Source: Naegleria lovaniensis (taxonomy: Eukaryota > Heterolobosea > Eutetramitea > Acrasida > Naegleriidae). From it: 64,000 nucleotides of DNA. The notes beneath the pieces were generated by a model that was given only the letters and a program-made list of their open reading frames with translations, was not told the origin of the DNA and did no database searches. The DNA is taken from contig NW_025407849.1 in assembly GCF_003324165.1 (NCBI RefSeq), positions 124,001 through 188,000 on the forward strand. The letters are read 5' to 3'. The translations under genes were made by a program, and so were the position numbers. This document shows, in pieces, positions 21,113-33,656 of the stretch (positions are counted from its first letter, which is position 1; each line of letters opens with the position of its first letter).

Positions 21113-24100
21113 ATGAACAATCAGAGTCGTGAGGAGAATAATTCAAACAACCCTCGTTTCACCTCCTCCCATCATCCATTCCTTCAACCTATATTCCCAC
21201 CAAATCCCAATCTTTTCACTCAACAAAATCCATCCTCTCAACCAATTTTCCCTCCAAATCCCGCCATTTTCTCCCCAAATCTCTCTTTTCAACCTGGATT
21301 TCCTCCACCATGGATTCCTCTAAATCCCTTCTCTCCTCAATTATATCCAATCATTTCACCATTTCCTCCAAGAACTTCAGAACAAACATCAACAAAGGAC
21401 CAAGAATCACCCAAGTTGGAAAATGTTGACAAGCCATCGGTTACCAATATCAACCCCATCAAATCACCCAATCCTACCAGAGAAATTGAAAAAACCTTTC
21501 AAAATTCAAAGAGAGTCTTGGTGATAAAGGAGCAACCACAAATGATATGCAAACATCCTTATCAAAAACGTTCCATGATGGAACGTATTGATAAATGGCG
21601 TAAATTGAAAGGCGTTGGTGGTTTTGGTGGTTTCTCTATCCCTCCATACATACCAATGGCGCAAATTAAATTTTCGCCATGTGAACACACTTTGAGTGAT
21701 CATTATAAGTGTGAGGAAGAAAGAGCAAAGAAAAAGAAGAAGATTGCTTCTCATTGGCAGAGATTGGAAGTATTGAAAGACGTATCTACTGTTGATAAAT
21801 TTGGAGACTTATTAAGGACTGCTTATTTGGAGCGTGGAATTAGTATTGAACCTCTCTCTCGATCAAGGAAAAGCATACGCAACCCAAGAACATTATATGT
21901 TGTTATTTTTAAAACAATTCAATATGGAATGGAGCAAGATTGGTACTTTCTTTTTTGATAGATCCATCAACTCATTGAAGAAAAAGTACAAGAAATTGAA
22001 AAGAAAGATTAATCGTGCCAGATTGGAAGGAGCATATGATGCTTCAGATGCAACAAATTTTATCATTCAATGGAGTGTCGATGATTTAACCTTTTCAGAA
22101 TTCACTGATAGTAACACCTTTACCTCTACTGTATCGATAACTTTTCCAGAAACATGGACCAATTCTGACCATTTCCATAAAATGATTATGAAACTTGGTC
22201 AATTAAGTCCATCCAAACCCTTACCGTTAAGACAAGCACAACCATCATCGAACAAGTCCAATGTATCAACGACTCCAGGAGAACCTTATTCACAGTCGGA
22301 AGAGGATTTAATTGTGACATCCTTGCGGAAGGGAATGAATTTGGAACAAATTTACCGAGATTACTTTACACACCGAACATTTCAGTCGCTGAAAAATAAG
22401 GTTCGACGGTTAAGAAAAAGGCAACTCTATCACAAACAGCAACCAATGAAGAAGAGATTGAATAAGAGAAGGATGGTTCCTAATTCCACTGCTTCGACTG
22501 ATTCAAAGGAGTTAAGAAAACCGTTTTGGCATGATGATACGGTTGATCGTTGGAACAAGATTTGTCCTGTGTCATGTTTTGCCAAGAATGGTTTGAAAAT
22601 ACCGACCCAAAGTTGGTTTACCCTCTCCATTCGCCAACGATGTCCATCCACAAAACCACCTCCGAGCAAGAAGGAATTGGTAGAAAAAGTGTGGAGCAAA
22701 TCAGAAACTTGGAAAAAGACGCCATGTAAGTGTGGAAATTCCAAGTTTAAAAGGACAGTCTGCTCGTTCAACGGACGCAAGTTTGGGTCAGAAAAGAAGA
22801 AGCTTGTTCAGGAATTCAAGCAAGTATCTGCGTTGGAGGAGTCTTTAACAATGCTTCAAGAGAACGGAGTGAATTCATCCACGACTGCTGAGAATGAAGT
22901 GAATTCATCTACGATTGCTGTGAACGAAGTGAGTTCATCTACGACTGCTGTGAACGAAGTGAATTCATCCACTACTGCAGAGAATGAAGTGAATTCATCT
23001 ACGATTGCTGAGAATGGAGTCAATTCATCCACTACTGCTGAGAATGAAGTGAATTCATCTACGATTGCTGAGAATGGAGTGAGTTTATCTATGACTGCTG
23101 AGAATGGAGTCAATTCATCCACTACTGCGGAATCAAAGGAAAAAGCTGATGACACTATCGAGAAATTGCTAAAACAAATTTACACCTCCTTCTCAATCTC
23201 AAACGAAGACAATTATTTTGTGAGAACAAAGAAAGTGAGATTGAAACTCACCTCAGAACAAAAGAAGGTCTTTGAAAGATTTTTCTTCAATTCTAACCAT
23301 GCTTATAATGAAGCATGTCTCCTTCATTTCATGTTAGAGCAAAACAAGGGAAAAACACTCCTTACCACCACAGAAGACGATTACTTTAAAATTTTGAAGA
23401 ATCCCCAAACCAACCTGAGATTCAAACAAACTAGGTGGCTATGGGATCAAGAGTTGAAACATTGTCCAGCAGATATTAAATTGAACGCTGTGAAGGATTT
23501 TGTCAAGGCTGAGAAAATTACTAGACATAACAATAAGCAAGCAGCAGAAAAGGAATCCAAAGAGGCTGCTCGAAAGGCCAAAAACAAATTTTTTAAAGAT
23601 GTTCAAAAAGGAAAGAAGGAGATGATTACTGATGAGGAAATGAACGAAAGATTTAATCCCAAACATTTTACTCGACAACCTCGTGAATTCGAAATGAAAG
23701 GACGAAGCAATCAACATCCATATCAGTCGTTCAAGGTGACAAACATTTCATTATCACAGGAAGGAGTGTTGTTAAAACCTACCTTTTTTAAAGGGAATGA
23801 AAGTGCATGTCCTTCCAAGAAATCTAAGGATCATCTTTTGAAATTTTATTATCCTGCAAGAGCACGAAAGTGGTTAAAGGAAGAGATTGGTATGTATTTC
23901 GATTTTACTTACATGTGATTTGAATCTCTTACATGAATGTGATTGATTCATGTGATTGGAACTTTTCTGAATTCTAATTTTTCCATGATTGCCTGCCCAA
24001 ACAACAAGACAACAAAAATTTTTCACACGAGACAACCTTTGCACGAGAAAGAGGAAGATATTTTGTTTGCCTTCCAGTCCGTTATCACAAAGCTTTAACT

Positions 24101-25048
24101 CGACAAGAATACCAACGGTTTGATAAAAGCTTTTACGAGTCCAATTCGAACAGTGGAATTGAATATGACAGGATATTTCTCAAGGACTGCCCACAACCTT
24201 CTCAAAATGAACTCAGAAAGGAATACATTGCATTGGATCCAGGTGTTCGATGTTTCATGTATGGTTATGATAGTAATGGAGACGCATTGGAGTTTGCCGC
24301 TCAAGGAGAAAACACCATACTCTTTTCCCTTTCTCTAAAGCAAGATCAGCTCAGGTCGGAAATTGCCAAGAACAAATTTCTAAAATACAATTCTCGGCAG
24401 GAACGAAAATTTTATAAGGGTTTAAGAAAAGCCCTAAAAAAGAAGATTAGAAGGCTGGAAAGCAAAATTAGAAATAAGGTGAATGATATGCATAACAAAA
24501 TTATTGACTATTTAACTTTCCACTATTCTGAAATTATAATACCTGAATTTAATGTCAAGGCCATGATTGCTAGAAAACAAAAACAAAGGAAGCGTCAAGG
24601 AAAAGAAGATACCACGTGTCAAGGACAAGAAGGTTATACTAATGGCCAAACGGAGAATATGGATGTGCGAACAGAACCTCTTGTTGCATCGTCTTCACCA
24701 TTCGAAGGATGGGAATCAAGGGACACCACCACAAGTGAAACCACCACCAACACTTCCGAATGGGTTGGAAGAAAAATTACTAGAAAAACTGTTCGCCAAA
24801 TGTTGCGATTCCGACACTATGATTTTCGAATGAAACTCTTGCAAAAGGCAGAAATGCGTGGATGCAAGGTACATGTTGTCACAGAACAATATACATCGAA
24901 AACGTGTGGAAATTGTTCAGTGATCAAGGAAGACCTTTATGGAAGCAAATGGTTTCATTGCAATCATTGTCACTTCCACATCCCTCGTGACGGTAATGGA
25001 GCAAGAAATATTTTGATCAAGAATTACCATCATTTATTACATTGGTAA
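21113..25048 (+). CDS. Fanzor (eukaryotic TnpB-like RNA-guided nuclease) with Myb/SANT-like N-terminal repeats
   Basis: ATG 21113 opens a Pro-rich N-terminus. Two Myb/SANT-like helical units follow (EWSKIGTFFFDRSINSLKKK near 21930-22000 and YSQSEEDL...FTHRTFQSLKNK near 22290-22420), then a Ser/Thr/Glu minisatellite and the Fanzor core. The core starts VRLKLTSEQKKVFERFFF then HAYNEACLL. A 119-nt intron (23890-24008, GTATGT donor) joins in phase. After it come RuvC-I ALDPGVR, a helical KKKIRRLESKI region, RuvC-II IIPEFN, a zinc ribbon TCGNC...CNHC, and RuvC-III RDGNGARN. All three acidic residues and four cysteines are kept, so cleavage competence is plausible. The frame changes once near 21835-21870, around a CT repeat, by a short intron, an indel or both. 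TnpB relatives cut DNA under an RNA encoded at the element's 3' end. Confidence 0.88.
22863..23132 (+). repeat. 30-bp coding minisatellite (nine copies) inside the Fanzor gene
   Basis: Nine tandem 30-bp units, starting AACGGAGTGAATTCATCC, encode ten-residue repeats of the type VNSSTTAENE. All stay in frame. Units alternate between ACGATTGCTG and ACTACTGC variants, which suggests growth by two-unit steps. They form a flexible Ser/Thr linker between the Myb/SANT-like part and the nuclease core. Confidence 0.9.
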
Positions 25049-25260
25049 GTTGAAGAGACAACTAAAATGATTCATCATTCGGGCCATAGATCTATATAAT
25101 AATAACTATGTGATTATCATTCTGTCAAGATGATAATTCCGTCTCTCGTGTGAGAGATGAGTATGTGATCGGAGCACTTTAAAACACCAAAAAATCATTG
25201 TTATCATTGATGGAGTATGGTGTGCTCTCCGAGAGTAAGTTGTTGTTGTTGTTGTTCATT
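25049..25260 (+). ncRNA. candidate Fanzor guide-RNA scaffold (fRNA/omega-RNA)
   Basis: Directly after the Fanzor stop lie four consecutive helices. They are CATAG/CTATG (25085-25110); ATTATCAT/ATGATAAT with a 9-nt loop (25113-25137); TCTCTC/GAGAGA with loop GTGT (25142-25157); and TCGGAGCAC paired with GTG-CT-CTCCGA (25169-25232), a 9-bp stem with a two-base bulge, whose inside can also pair ACACCA with TGGTGT. In TnpB and Fanzor loci the guide RNA scaffold occupies this position and the guide begins beyond the element's right end. The helices are seen; the function is inference from position. Confidence 0.45.
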
Positions 25261-25453
25261 ATTTTTAACGTGTGTGACTTTTTAATTTTGTAAAGAAATA
25301 ATTTTCTTGTAATTTGAACCCGCACGGAATAGAAGCAAGCTTATGAATCAAATATTAATGAAACACAGAATTAACTTTTAATATCAGTAATTTTAATTAC
25401 ACACATGTGAAAAAATCACATTTAGAATCTTGGTACATTTCCAAAAAATACAT

Positions 25454-28400
25454 TTAAAATCCTTCTGCTAATTCAAAGTCATAATTTTGAGCATGTGTCA
25501 AAGTGGAAGCCTTTGCTGCTGCAGCTGCCTTCATCTTGAATGCTACCACTCCAATCACACCCGCAGCTGCTGCAGCCACTCCTCCCACAACCACGAGTGG
25601 AACAATTACGGCAGCAGCAATGACTCCTCCATTACCATCATCTGTCTTTTTATCGGTCACTGTGGGAACGCTTTCAATGAGTAAGGAATTTGAAGAGGTC
25701 GTCTTGGCAGAAATTTTCACACTTGTCGAGCTATCGGTAAGTTCAACGTATGCTGTTAAGGTACCATTGGTATCGTAGGATGGAACTAGAAATTCTAATT
25801 TGGAGGTCGAGAGGTCCTTGTTGAGAGTTGTGACTAGATTGCCATTCAATTCAAAGGTAAATTTGGCACTCACCGTTCGACCAGAATAATAGGTAGAGAA
25901 TTGACCATCATTGATGCTTAATTGAATGGAAGCTTGGGAATTTTGAACTTGTCCTTTGGTTGTGTTAAATTGTAAGGAAATAGATGAAAGGTACAATAAT
26001 TGACAATTCGATCCAACATATCCAGAAGTACATGAACATTGATCGCTATCCACACATTTTCCATTTCCAGAACAAACATTCGAGGATGAATTAAGTACTT
26101 CATAACATTTGTGTAATTGACATTCCAAACCATCATATTTCGAAGGACACACACAAGTATTGTTCAAAATACAAGTACCTCGACTGGAACATGCGTCTGA
26201 AGAGGTTCGTCCATAACAAATTGGAGTCGAGCAATCGGAACCAGTCCATCCTGAATGACATGAACAATCTCCTGGAGTGTTACAGGTACCATTTCCATAA
26301 TTACACACTTGTGACGTGTTGGCTAATTGTCCAGCACACATTGGCACTTGACAATTAGTTCCATACCATCCAGTGGTGCATGAACAAACATCTGGAGAGC
26401 TACAATTACCATGACCTGAGCAAACTGTGGAAGTTTCATTGGAAGGAATGCCATAACATTTTGGATATTGACAATTAGATCCTACATAGTTGGAGGAACA
26501 TCGACACACATTGACATCATCACACGATCCATGTCCGCTACAAACAGTTGAAGACTCATTTGCCAAAATGCTACTACACTTGGCTAATTCACACCAACTA
26601 CCTCCAAAATCATTGTTACAGGCACAAATATTGACATCGATACATGAACCCCTTCCGCTACAAACTGAAGTTTCGTTTTGCAAGGTTCCATTACATTTTG
26701 GAAGATTACAGAATTGGCCTCCCCAACCAGCTGAACACACACAGAAGTCTACTCCTTGACAGGTTCCGTGTGCATGACATACAGTAGATGTTTCATTGGA
26801 TGAAGTACCATTGCATTTTGGATATTCACAATTTGGTCCAGCATAATTTGAAAGACATCGACACACATTGACATCATCACAAAAACCATGACCACTGCAA
26901 ACAGTTGCTGTCTCGTTTTGTAAAATTCCATAACATTTTGGATATTCACAATTTGGTCCTCCCCAATTTGTGGAGCAAGCACAATCATTCACTCCTTGGC
27001 ATATACCATGTCCAGAGCACACGGTTGAAGTTTCATTGGATGAAGTACCATTACATTTTGGATATTCACAATATGGACCTGAGTAGTCTGAATGGCAAGC
27101 ACAAACATTGACATCGTTGCAAGATCCGTGTCCATGACAAACCGTAGAGGTTTCATTGGAAAGAATTCCTTGACATTGAGCGAGTTGACACCATTGACCA
27201 CCAAATCCTTCATTACAAACACAAACGTCAACATCCTTACAGGAACCTCGAGCAGTACAAACAGTTGATGTTTCATTGGAGAGAGTGCCATTACATTTTG
27301 CAAGCTCACAGAATTGTCCTCCATAACCACTGTTACACACACAAGTATCCACATCGTTACATGAACCTCTTCCGCTACACACGGTTGAAGTTTCATTTTG
27401 CAAAGTACCATTACATTTTGGCATTTCACACAGTAAACCACCCCAATTGGAGGCACATGAACATTTTCCAGCAACACAAGAACCGTGAGAACTACACACA
27501 GAGCTATCATTTTCGAGAGTTCCATTACAGAGGGCAACGTTACAGAAGGTTCCTCCATAAGCTGGATCGGTACAAGTACACTTGTTTGGGCCAATACAAT
27601 TACCTCTTCCACTGCAAACCGTTGAAGTTTCGTTGGAAAGAATGTTATCACAATAGAATAATTCACAGAATTGACCACCATATCCCGAACTGCATTCACA
27701 CGTGTCGACATTGGTACAATTTCCAAATCCACTGCAAACGGTCGTTGTTTCGTTCGAAAGAGTACCATTACATTTTGGATATTGACAGAATGGACCTCCC
27801 CAATTTGAGAAACAGTCACATTGATCGACACCTTGACAAGTACCATGTCCTGAACACACAGTGCTTGTTTCATTGGATGCAATTCCATTACATTTTGGAT
27901 ATTCACAGTTAGGACCAACGTAATTTGAGTTACATCGACACACATTCACATCGTCACATGTACCATGTCCATAACAAGCAGATGTCTCGTTTGAGAGAAT
28001 TCCATTACATTTTGCAAGCTCACAGAATGAACCTCCATAATCACTGTTACACACGCAAGTATCTACGTCGTTACATGAACCTCTTCCGCTACAAACTGAA
28101 GTTTCGTTTTGCAATGTACCATTACATTTTGGATATTGACAGAATGAACCTCCCCAGTTGGCAGAGCATCGACAAAAATCGACATTGTCACAACTTCCTT
28201 GTCCATTACAAACCAAGGATGTTTCGTTTTGAAGAGTACCGTTACATTTCACAAGTTCACAGAATTGACCTCCATATCCATAATTACACTCACAAACATC
28301 AAATGCTTGGCATTGACCCTTTCCACTACATACTGAAGTTTCATTAGCCAAAGTTCCATTGCATTTTGCGTATTGACAGAAAGGACCATCGTACTGAGAA

Positions 28401-31400
28401 TTACATTCACACTTGTCAACATTTGTACAAGCACCTTGACCATTACAAGCAAGACTACTATTCGAGAGAGTACCATTACAGAAAAAGAGTTCACATAACG
28501 GACCAGCATATCCAGTCGAGCACACACAAGTATTGATGTCATTGCATGATCCATGGCCACTGCATACGGTTGAGGTTTCATTGGCGAGAGTATTGTTGCA
28601 TTTGGCGAGTTCACACCATGATCCTCCATATCCTTCATTACAAATACATGTGTTCACATCATTACAGGAACCTCGACCGGTACAAACAGTTGATGTTTCA
28701 TTGGAGAGAGTGCCATTACATTTGGCCAATTCACAAAATTGACCACCATAACCTTCACTACAGATACAGACTTCGACATCATGGCAAGAACCACGTCCAC
28801 TACAAACACTTGAGGTTTCATTTGCCAAGGTACCGTTGCATTGAGCGAGTTCACAAAATTGACCTCCAAATCCAGTATTACAAATGCAAGTATTCACGTC
28901 ATTACAGGAACCTCTTCCACTGCAGACTGTCAATGTTTCGTTTGCCAAAGTTCCATTACATTTTGCGAGTTCACAAAATGGACCGCCAAATCCTTCATTA
29001 CAAACACAAACATCGACATCATTGCAAGATCCACGACCATTGCACACAATTAAAGTCTCGTTGGAAATAGTGCTGTTACATTTTGCAAGTTCACAAAATT
29101 GACCTCCAAATCCAGTATTACAAATGCAAGTATCAACATCGTTACATGATCCTCTTCCATTGCAAACCGTTGATGTCTCATTTGCCAGAGTGTTATTGCA
29201 TTTTGCAAGTTCACAAAACTGACCACCAAATCCAGTGTTGCAAATGCAAGTATCAACATCGTTACAAGATCCTCTTCCGCTGCATACTGTTTCATTGGCT
29301 AGAGTTCCATTGCATTTTGCAAGTTCACAAAATGGTCCTCCAAATCCAGTGTTGCAAACACAGACATCAATATCATGACAGGAGCCTCTTCCGCTACAAA
29401 CAAAGGATGTTTCGTTAGCCAATGTTCCATTGCATGGTGCGAGCTCACAAAATTGACCTCCATATCCAGTCGAACAGTAACAAGTGTTCACATCATTGCA
29501 AGAACCACGTCCACTACAAACACTTGAGGTTTCATTTGCCAAGGTACCGTTGCATTGAGCTAGTTCACAAAATTGACCTCCAAATCCAGTATTACAAATG
29601 CAACTGTTCACATCATTACAGGAACCTCTTCCTCCACACACTGTCAATGTTTCATTAGCCAATGTTCCATTACACTTTGCGAGTTCACAAAATGGACCTC
29701 CAAATCCTTCATTACAAACACAAACATCGACATCATTGCATGATCCATGACCATTGCAAACAATTAAAGTCTCGTTAGAAACAGTGCTGTTACATTTTGC
29801 GAGTTCACAAAATTGACCTCCAAATCCAGTATTACAAATGCAAGTATCAACATCGTTACATGATCCTCTTCCATTGCAAACATTAAGTGTATCATTTGCC
29901 AAAGTGTTGTTACAGGTGGCTAGCTCACAAAATTCACCTCCATAACCGGTATTGCAAACGCATGTATTCACATCATTACAGGATCCTCTTCCACTGCATA
30001 CAGTTGATGTTTCATTTGCAAGAGTACCATTACAAATGGCGAGTTCACAAAATTGACCTCCATAACCCCCATGACAGACGCAAACGTCGACGTCGTTGCA
30101 TGAGCCACGTGCACTACAAACATTGGTCGTTTCGTTAGCCAATGTTCCATTACACTTTGCGAGTTCGCAAAATTGACCACCAAATCCAGTGTTGCAAACA
30201 CAGACGTCAACATCGTTACATGATCCTCTTCCATTGCAAACACTTGAGGTTTCATTTGCCAGTGTACCATTGCATTGTGCGAGCTCACAAAATTGGCCCC
30301 CAAATCCAGTTGAACAGTTACAAGCATTCACATCATTGCAAGATCCTCTTCCGCTACAGACTGTCGAAGTTTCATTTGAAAGAGTACCATTACAAGTGGC
30401 GAGTTCACAATTGTCTCCTCCAAAACCTGAATTGCAAACGCATGTGTTCACATCATTACAGGATCCTCTTCCTCCACACACTGTCAATGTTTCATTAGCC
30501 AAAGTTCCATTACACTTTGCGAGTTCACAAAATGGACCTCCAAATCCTTCATTACAAACACAAGTATCAACATCATTGCAAGATCCACGACCATTGCAAA
30601 CAATTAAAGTCTCGTTGGAAATAGTGCTGTTACATTTTGCAAGTTCGCAAAATTGACCACCAAATCCAGTATTACAAACACAAACATCTACATCGTTACA
30701 AGATCCTCTTCCATTGCAAACATTCAGTGTCTCATTTGCCAAAGTGTTGTTACAGGTGGATAGCTCACAAAATTCACCTCCATAACCGGTATTGCAAACG
30801 CATGTATTCACATCATTACAGGATCCTCTTCCACTGCAAACCGTTGATGTCTCATTTGCCAGAGTGTTATTGCATTTTGCAAGTTCACAAAACTGACCAC
30901 CAAATCCAGTGTTGCAAACACAAGTATCAACATCGTTACAAGATCCTCTTCCGCTGCATACTGTTTCATTGGCTAGAGTTCCATTGCATTTGGCTAGCTC
31001 GCAAAACTGACCACCAAATCCTGAGTTACAAACACAGGTGTCAACATCATTACAAGATCCTCTTCCACTGCAAGCCGTTGTTTCGTTAGCCAATGTTCCA
31101 TTGCATTGTGCGAGCTCACAAAATTGGCCCCCAAATCCAGTTGAACAGTTACAAGTATTCACATCATTGCAAGAGCCTCTTCCGCTACAGACTGTCGAAG
31201 TTTCATTTGAAAGAGTACCATTACAAGTGGCGAGTTCACAATTGTCTCCACCAAAACCTGAATTGCAAACGCATGTGTTCACATCATTACAGGATCCTCT
31301 TCCTCCACATACTGTCAATGTTTCATTAGCCAAAGTTCCATTACATGTTGCGAGTTCACAAAATGGACCTCCAAATCCTTCATTACAAACACAAACATCG

Positions 31401-33656
31401 ACATCATTGCAAGATCCACGACCATTGCAAACAATTAAAGTCTCGTTGGAAACAGTGCTGTTACATTTTGCGAGTTCACAAAATTGACCACCAAATCCAA
31501 CATTACAAATGCAAGTATCAACATCGTTACATGATCCTCTTCCATTGCAAACCATTGATGTCTCGTTTGCCAGAGTGTTATTGCATTTTGCAAGTTCACA
31601 AAACTGACCACCAAATCCTGAGTTACAAACACAGGTGTCAACATCATTACAAGATCCTCTTCCGCTACAGACTGTCGATGTCTCATTTGAAAGAGTACCA
31701 TTACAGGTGGCGAGTTCACAATTGTCTCCTCCAAAACCAGCGTTGCAAACGCATGTGTTCACATCATTACAGGATCCTCTTCCTCCACATACTGTCAATG
31801 TTTCGTTTGCCAAAGTTCCATTGCATTTAGCTAGTTCACAAAATTGACCACCATAACCTTCATTACAAACACAGACGTCGACATCATGGCAAGAACCACG
31901 ACCACTACAAACTGTGGATGTCTCGTTTGCCAACGTACCGTTGCATCGTGCATATTCACAATTGTCACCAGCATAATTTGCATTACATTCACACATGTCA
32001 ACGTTGGTACAATTGCCACGACTGTTACACACACTTGTGTCATTTGAGAGAGTACCATTACAGTACAATAGCTCACAGAATTGACCTCCATATCCAGAAT
32101 TGCACTCACAGACATCGACTTCGGTACAATTACCACGAGAACTGCAAACCAATGATGTCTCATTTGATAAAATACCATTACATTTCAAATATTCACAATT
32201 AAGGCCACCATGTCCTGAATAACATTCACACTTGTCGACATCTGCACAAGTACCATTTCCATTACAAACATTACTCGTGTCATTGGCTAAAAATCCATAA
32301 CAAATTGGAATGGAACAGTTCAATCCACCATGGGAGATGTCACATTCACATACACCTGGTGCAGTGCATGAACCATGACCGTTACAGACATTGGTTTCAT
32401 TCTGAGAGATTCCATAACAAACAGGAAGGCAAAGGGAACTAGCGCTGTTAAATACATAACCACTCTCGCAATAATCCAACGTAATTTTACGAATCAAATT
32501 GCTTCCAGTGTCGGCAATGAAAATAGTTTTACCATCGGATGAAATTGCAATACCTTCAGGTGAGCTCAAAGTTGCTCCCAAAGCTGAACCATCTCCAGAA
32601 GTTGCAGATCCAGCCACAGTTGAAATGTTTTGAGATGAAGCATCAATGACATGGACTCTAGTAGAGGTTGTGAAAAAAACATCTCCATTAGGAGCTACTG
32701 CAATGGCAAGAGGTCCATTGAGATCTACAGTTGTAGCCGTAACATTTTCAACATTTTGTTCATTTGTAGAGCCTTGATGATCAATATATATATATTGATG
32801 GATAAAACAACAGAATTAAAAACAAGGATCATTGACAAGTTGAATACATACCACTTCCTGCAAACGTAGAAACTTCAGAGAGGTAAATCTTTCTAATTCT
32901 ATTATTGTTTTTATCGGTCACATAGACAATGACGTCACTAGATCCATCAGAAATGACAGCAACACCAAAGGGATTGTCGAATTTAGCAGTGGTGGCCGCG
33001 CCATTTTCAAATCCTGCAACTGTACCAGCATGGACAGAAGAAGTTAACAACGAAAGGTCAACCTTGCCAATCACATTACTACCACTATCAGCAACAAAGA
33101 GAGAATTCGTCGAAGAGTAAAATGACACACCTAGTGGATTTGAGCCCGAGTAAATGGTTTGAAAAATTGAACCATCCGTTGTGTTTTTCACTTGATTTGA
33201 TTCTGAGACATAGATCATACCCGAATTGTCAATAGAAATTCCACTGGGACTGGTCAGAGAGGAAGAAACGGTCGCAATCGAATACGTGCCAGAGCTCGAA
33301 TCATAGTCCAGTTGTCGTATTTTACCAGCACCTTTTTCTGTGAAGTAAATGGTGCCATTAGCTGCAATAGCAATTCCTGAGGGAGCGTCCAATGTTACGG
33401 AAGTGGCATCGGTGGCGCCCGAAATTCCACCTCCTGCAACGGTAGTAATGGAGTATTTGGGAGAAACTGAACCTGTAGCAAGTACAAAAAGAGAGTCATC
33501 GTTGTTGATGGCAATGGTGAGAAATGCTACCATCAACAAGAGCGTCATCATGAAACAAGAACGAACATGGTTTGATGTTTTTCGATTGGGAAAATGTCGT
33601 GAATGAAAGGAAGAAAATAAATGAAAGGAATTACTGCCAGCAACCATCATTGTCAT
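25454..33656 (-). CDS. giant NHL plus EGF-repeat type I surface protein
   Basis: Two exons (33656-32852 and 32772-25454, 79-nt intron, in phase) encode about 2,700 residues. ATG 33656 is used. A hydrophobic segment CFMMTLLLMVAFLTIAI near residues 35-51 is the signal or anchor. NHL-type beta-propeller blades follow (for example SGIAIAANGTIYFTEK and GIAISSDGKTIFIADTGSNLIRK), then about 54 EGF-like units of 36-40 residues with six cysteines, most reading CNGTLANETxxVCSGRGSCNDVDTCVCNxGFGGQFCELAK. Nearly every unit has one or two N-glycosylation sequons. After a 130-residue globular part, a membrane helix of Gly/Ala/Val precedes a short Lys-rich cytoplasmic tail. Tenascin/teneurin-like architecture suggests adhesion or phagocytic binding; the ligand is unknown. 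No frame break in 7 kb. Confidence 0.92.
28900..31960 (-). repeat. higher-order tandem repeat: blocks of six or seven EGF units
   Basis: Inside the EGF array, units of the type NST(V/I)SNETLIVCNG recur with their DNA marker AATTAAAGTCTCGTT at about 29047, 29763, 30602 and 31434. The spacings are about 716, 840 and 831 bases, equal to six or seven EGF units. The neighbours recur in the same order (NNTLANET, NST-SNETLIV, NGTLANETLTVCGG). The array therefore grew by duplicating blocks of about seven units and has been kept alike by unequal exchange or conversion. Confidence 0.8.

Noticed and set aside
22863-23132. CRISPR-like array
   Set aside because: Units are contiguous 30-bp coding repeats without spacers, in a eukaryotic gene.
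20481-25313. ATTACAA-rich pair (20481-20494 and inverted at 25299-25313) as ends of a Fanzor-bearing transposon
   Set aside because: Only 14 of 15 AT-rich positions match, no target duplication was found, and similar matches are expected by chance in this sequence.
25305-25335. GCGGGTTCAAA on the minus strand as a tRNA T-arm
   Set aside because: The flanking bases do not pair into a T stem and no other tRNA arms can be drawn.
25487-32202. Many plus-strand open frames of 60-215 codons with His/Tyr/Arg- or Ser/Leu-rich products
   Set aside because: They are antisense shadows of the EGF repeat array and repeat with its period; no independent start context or domain.
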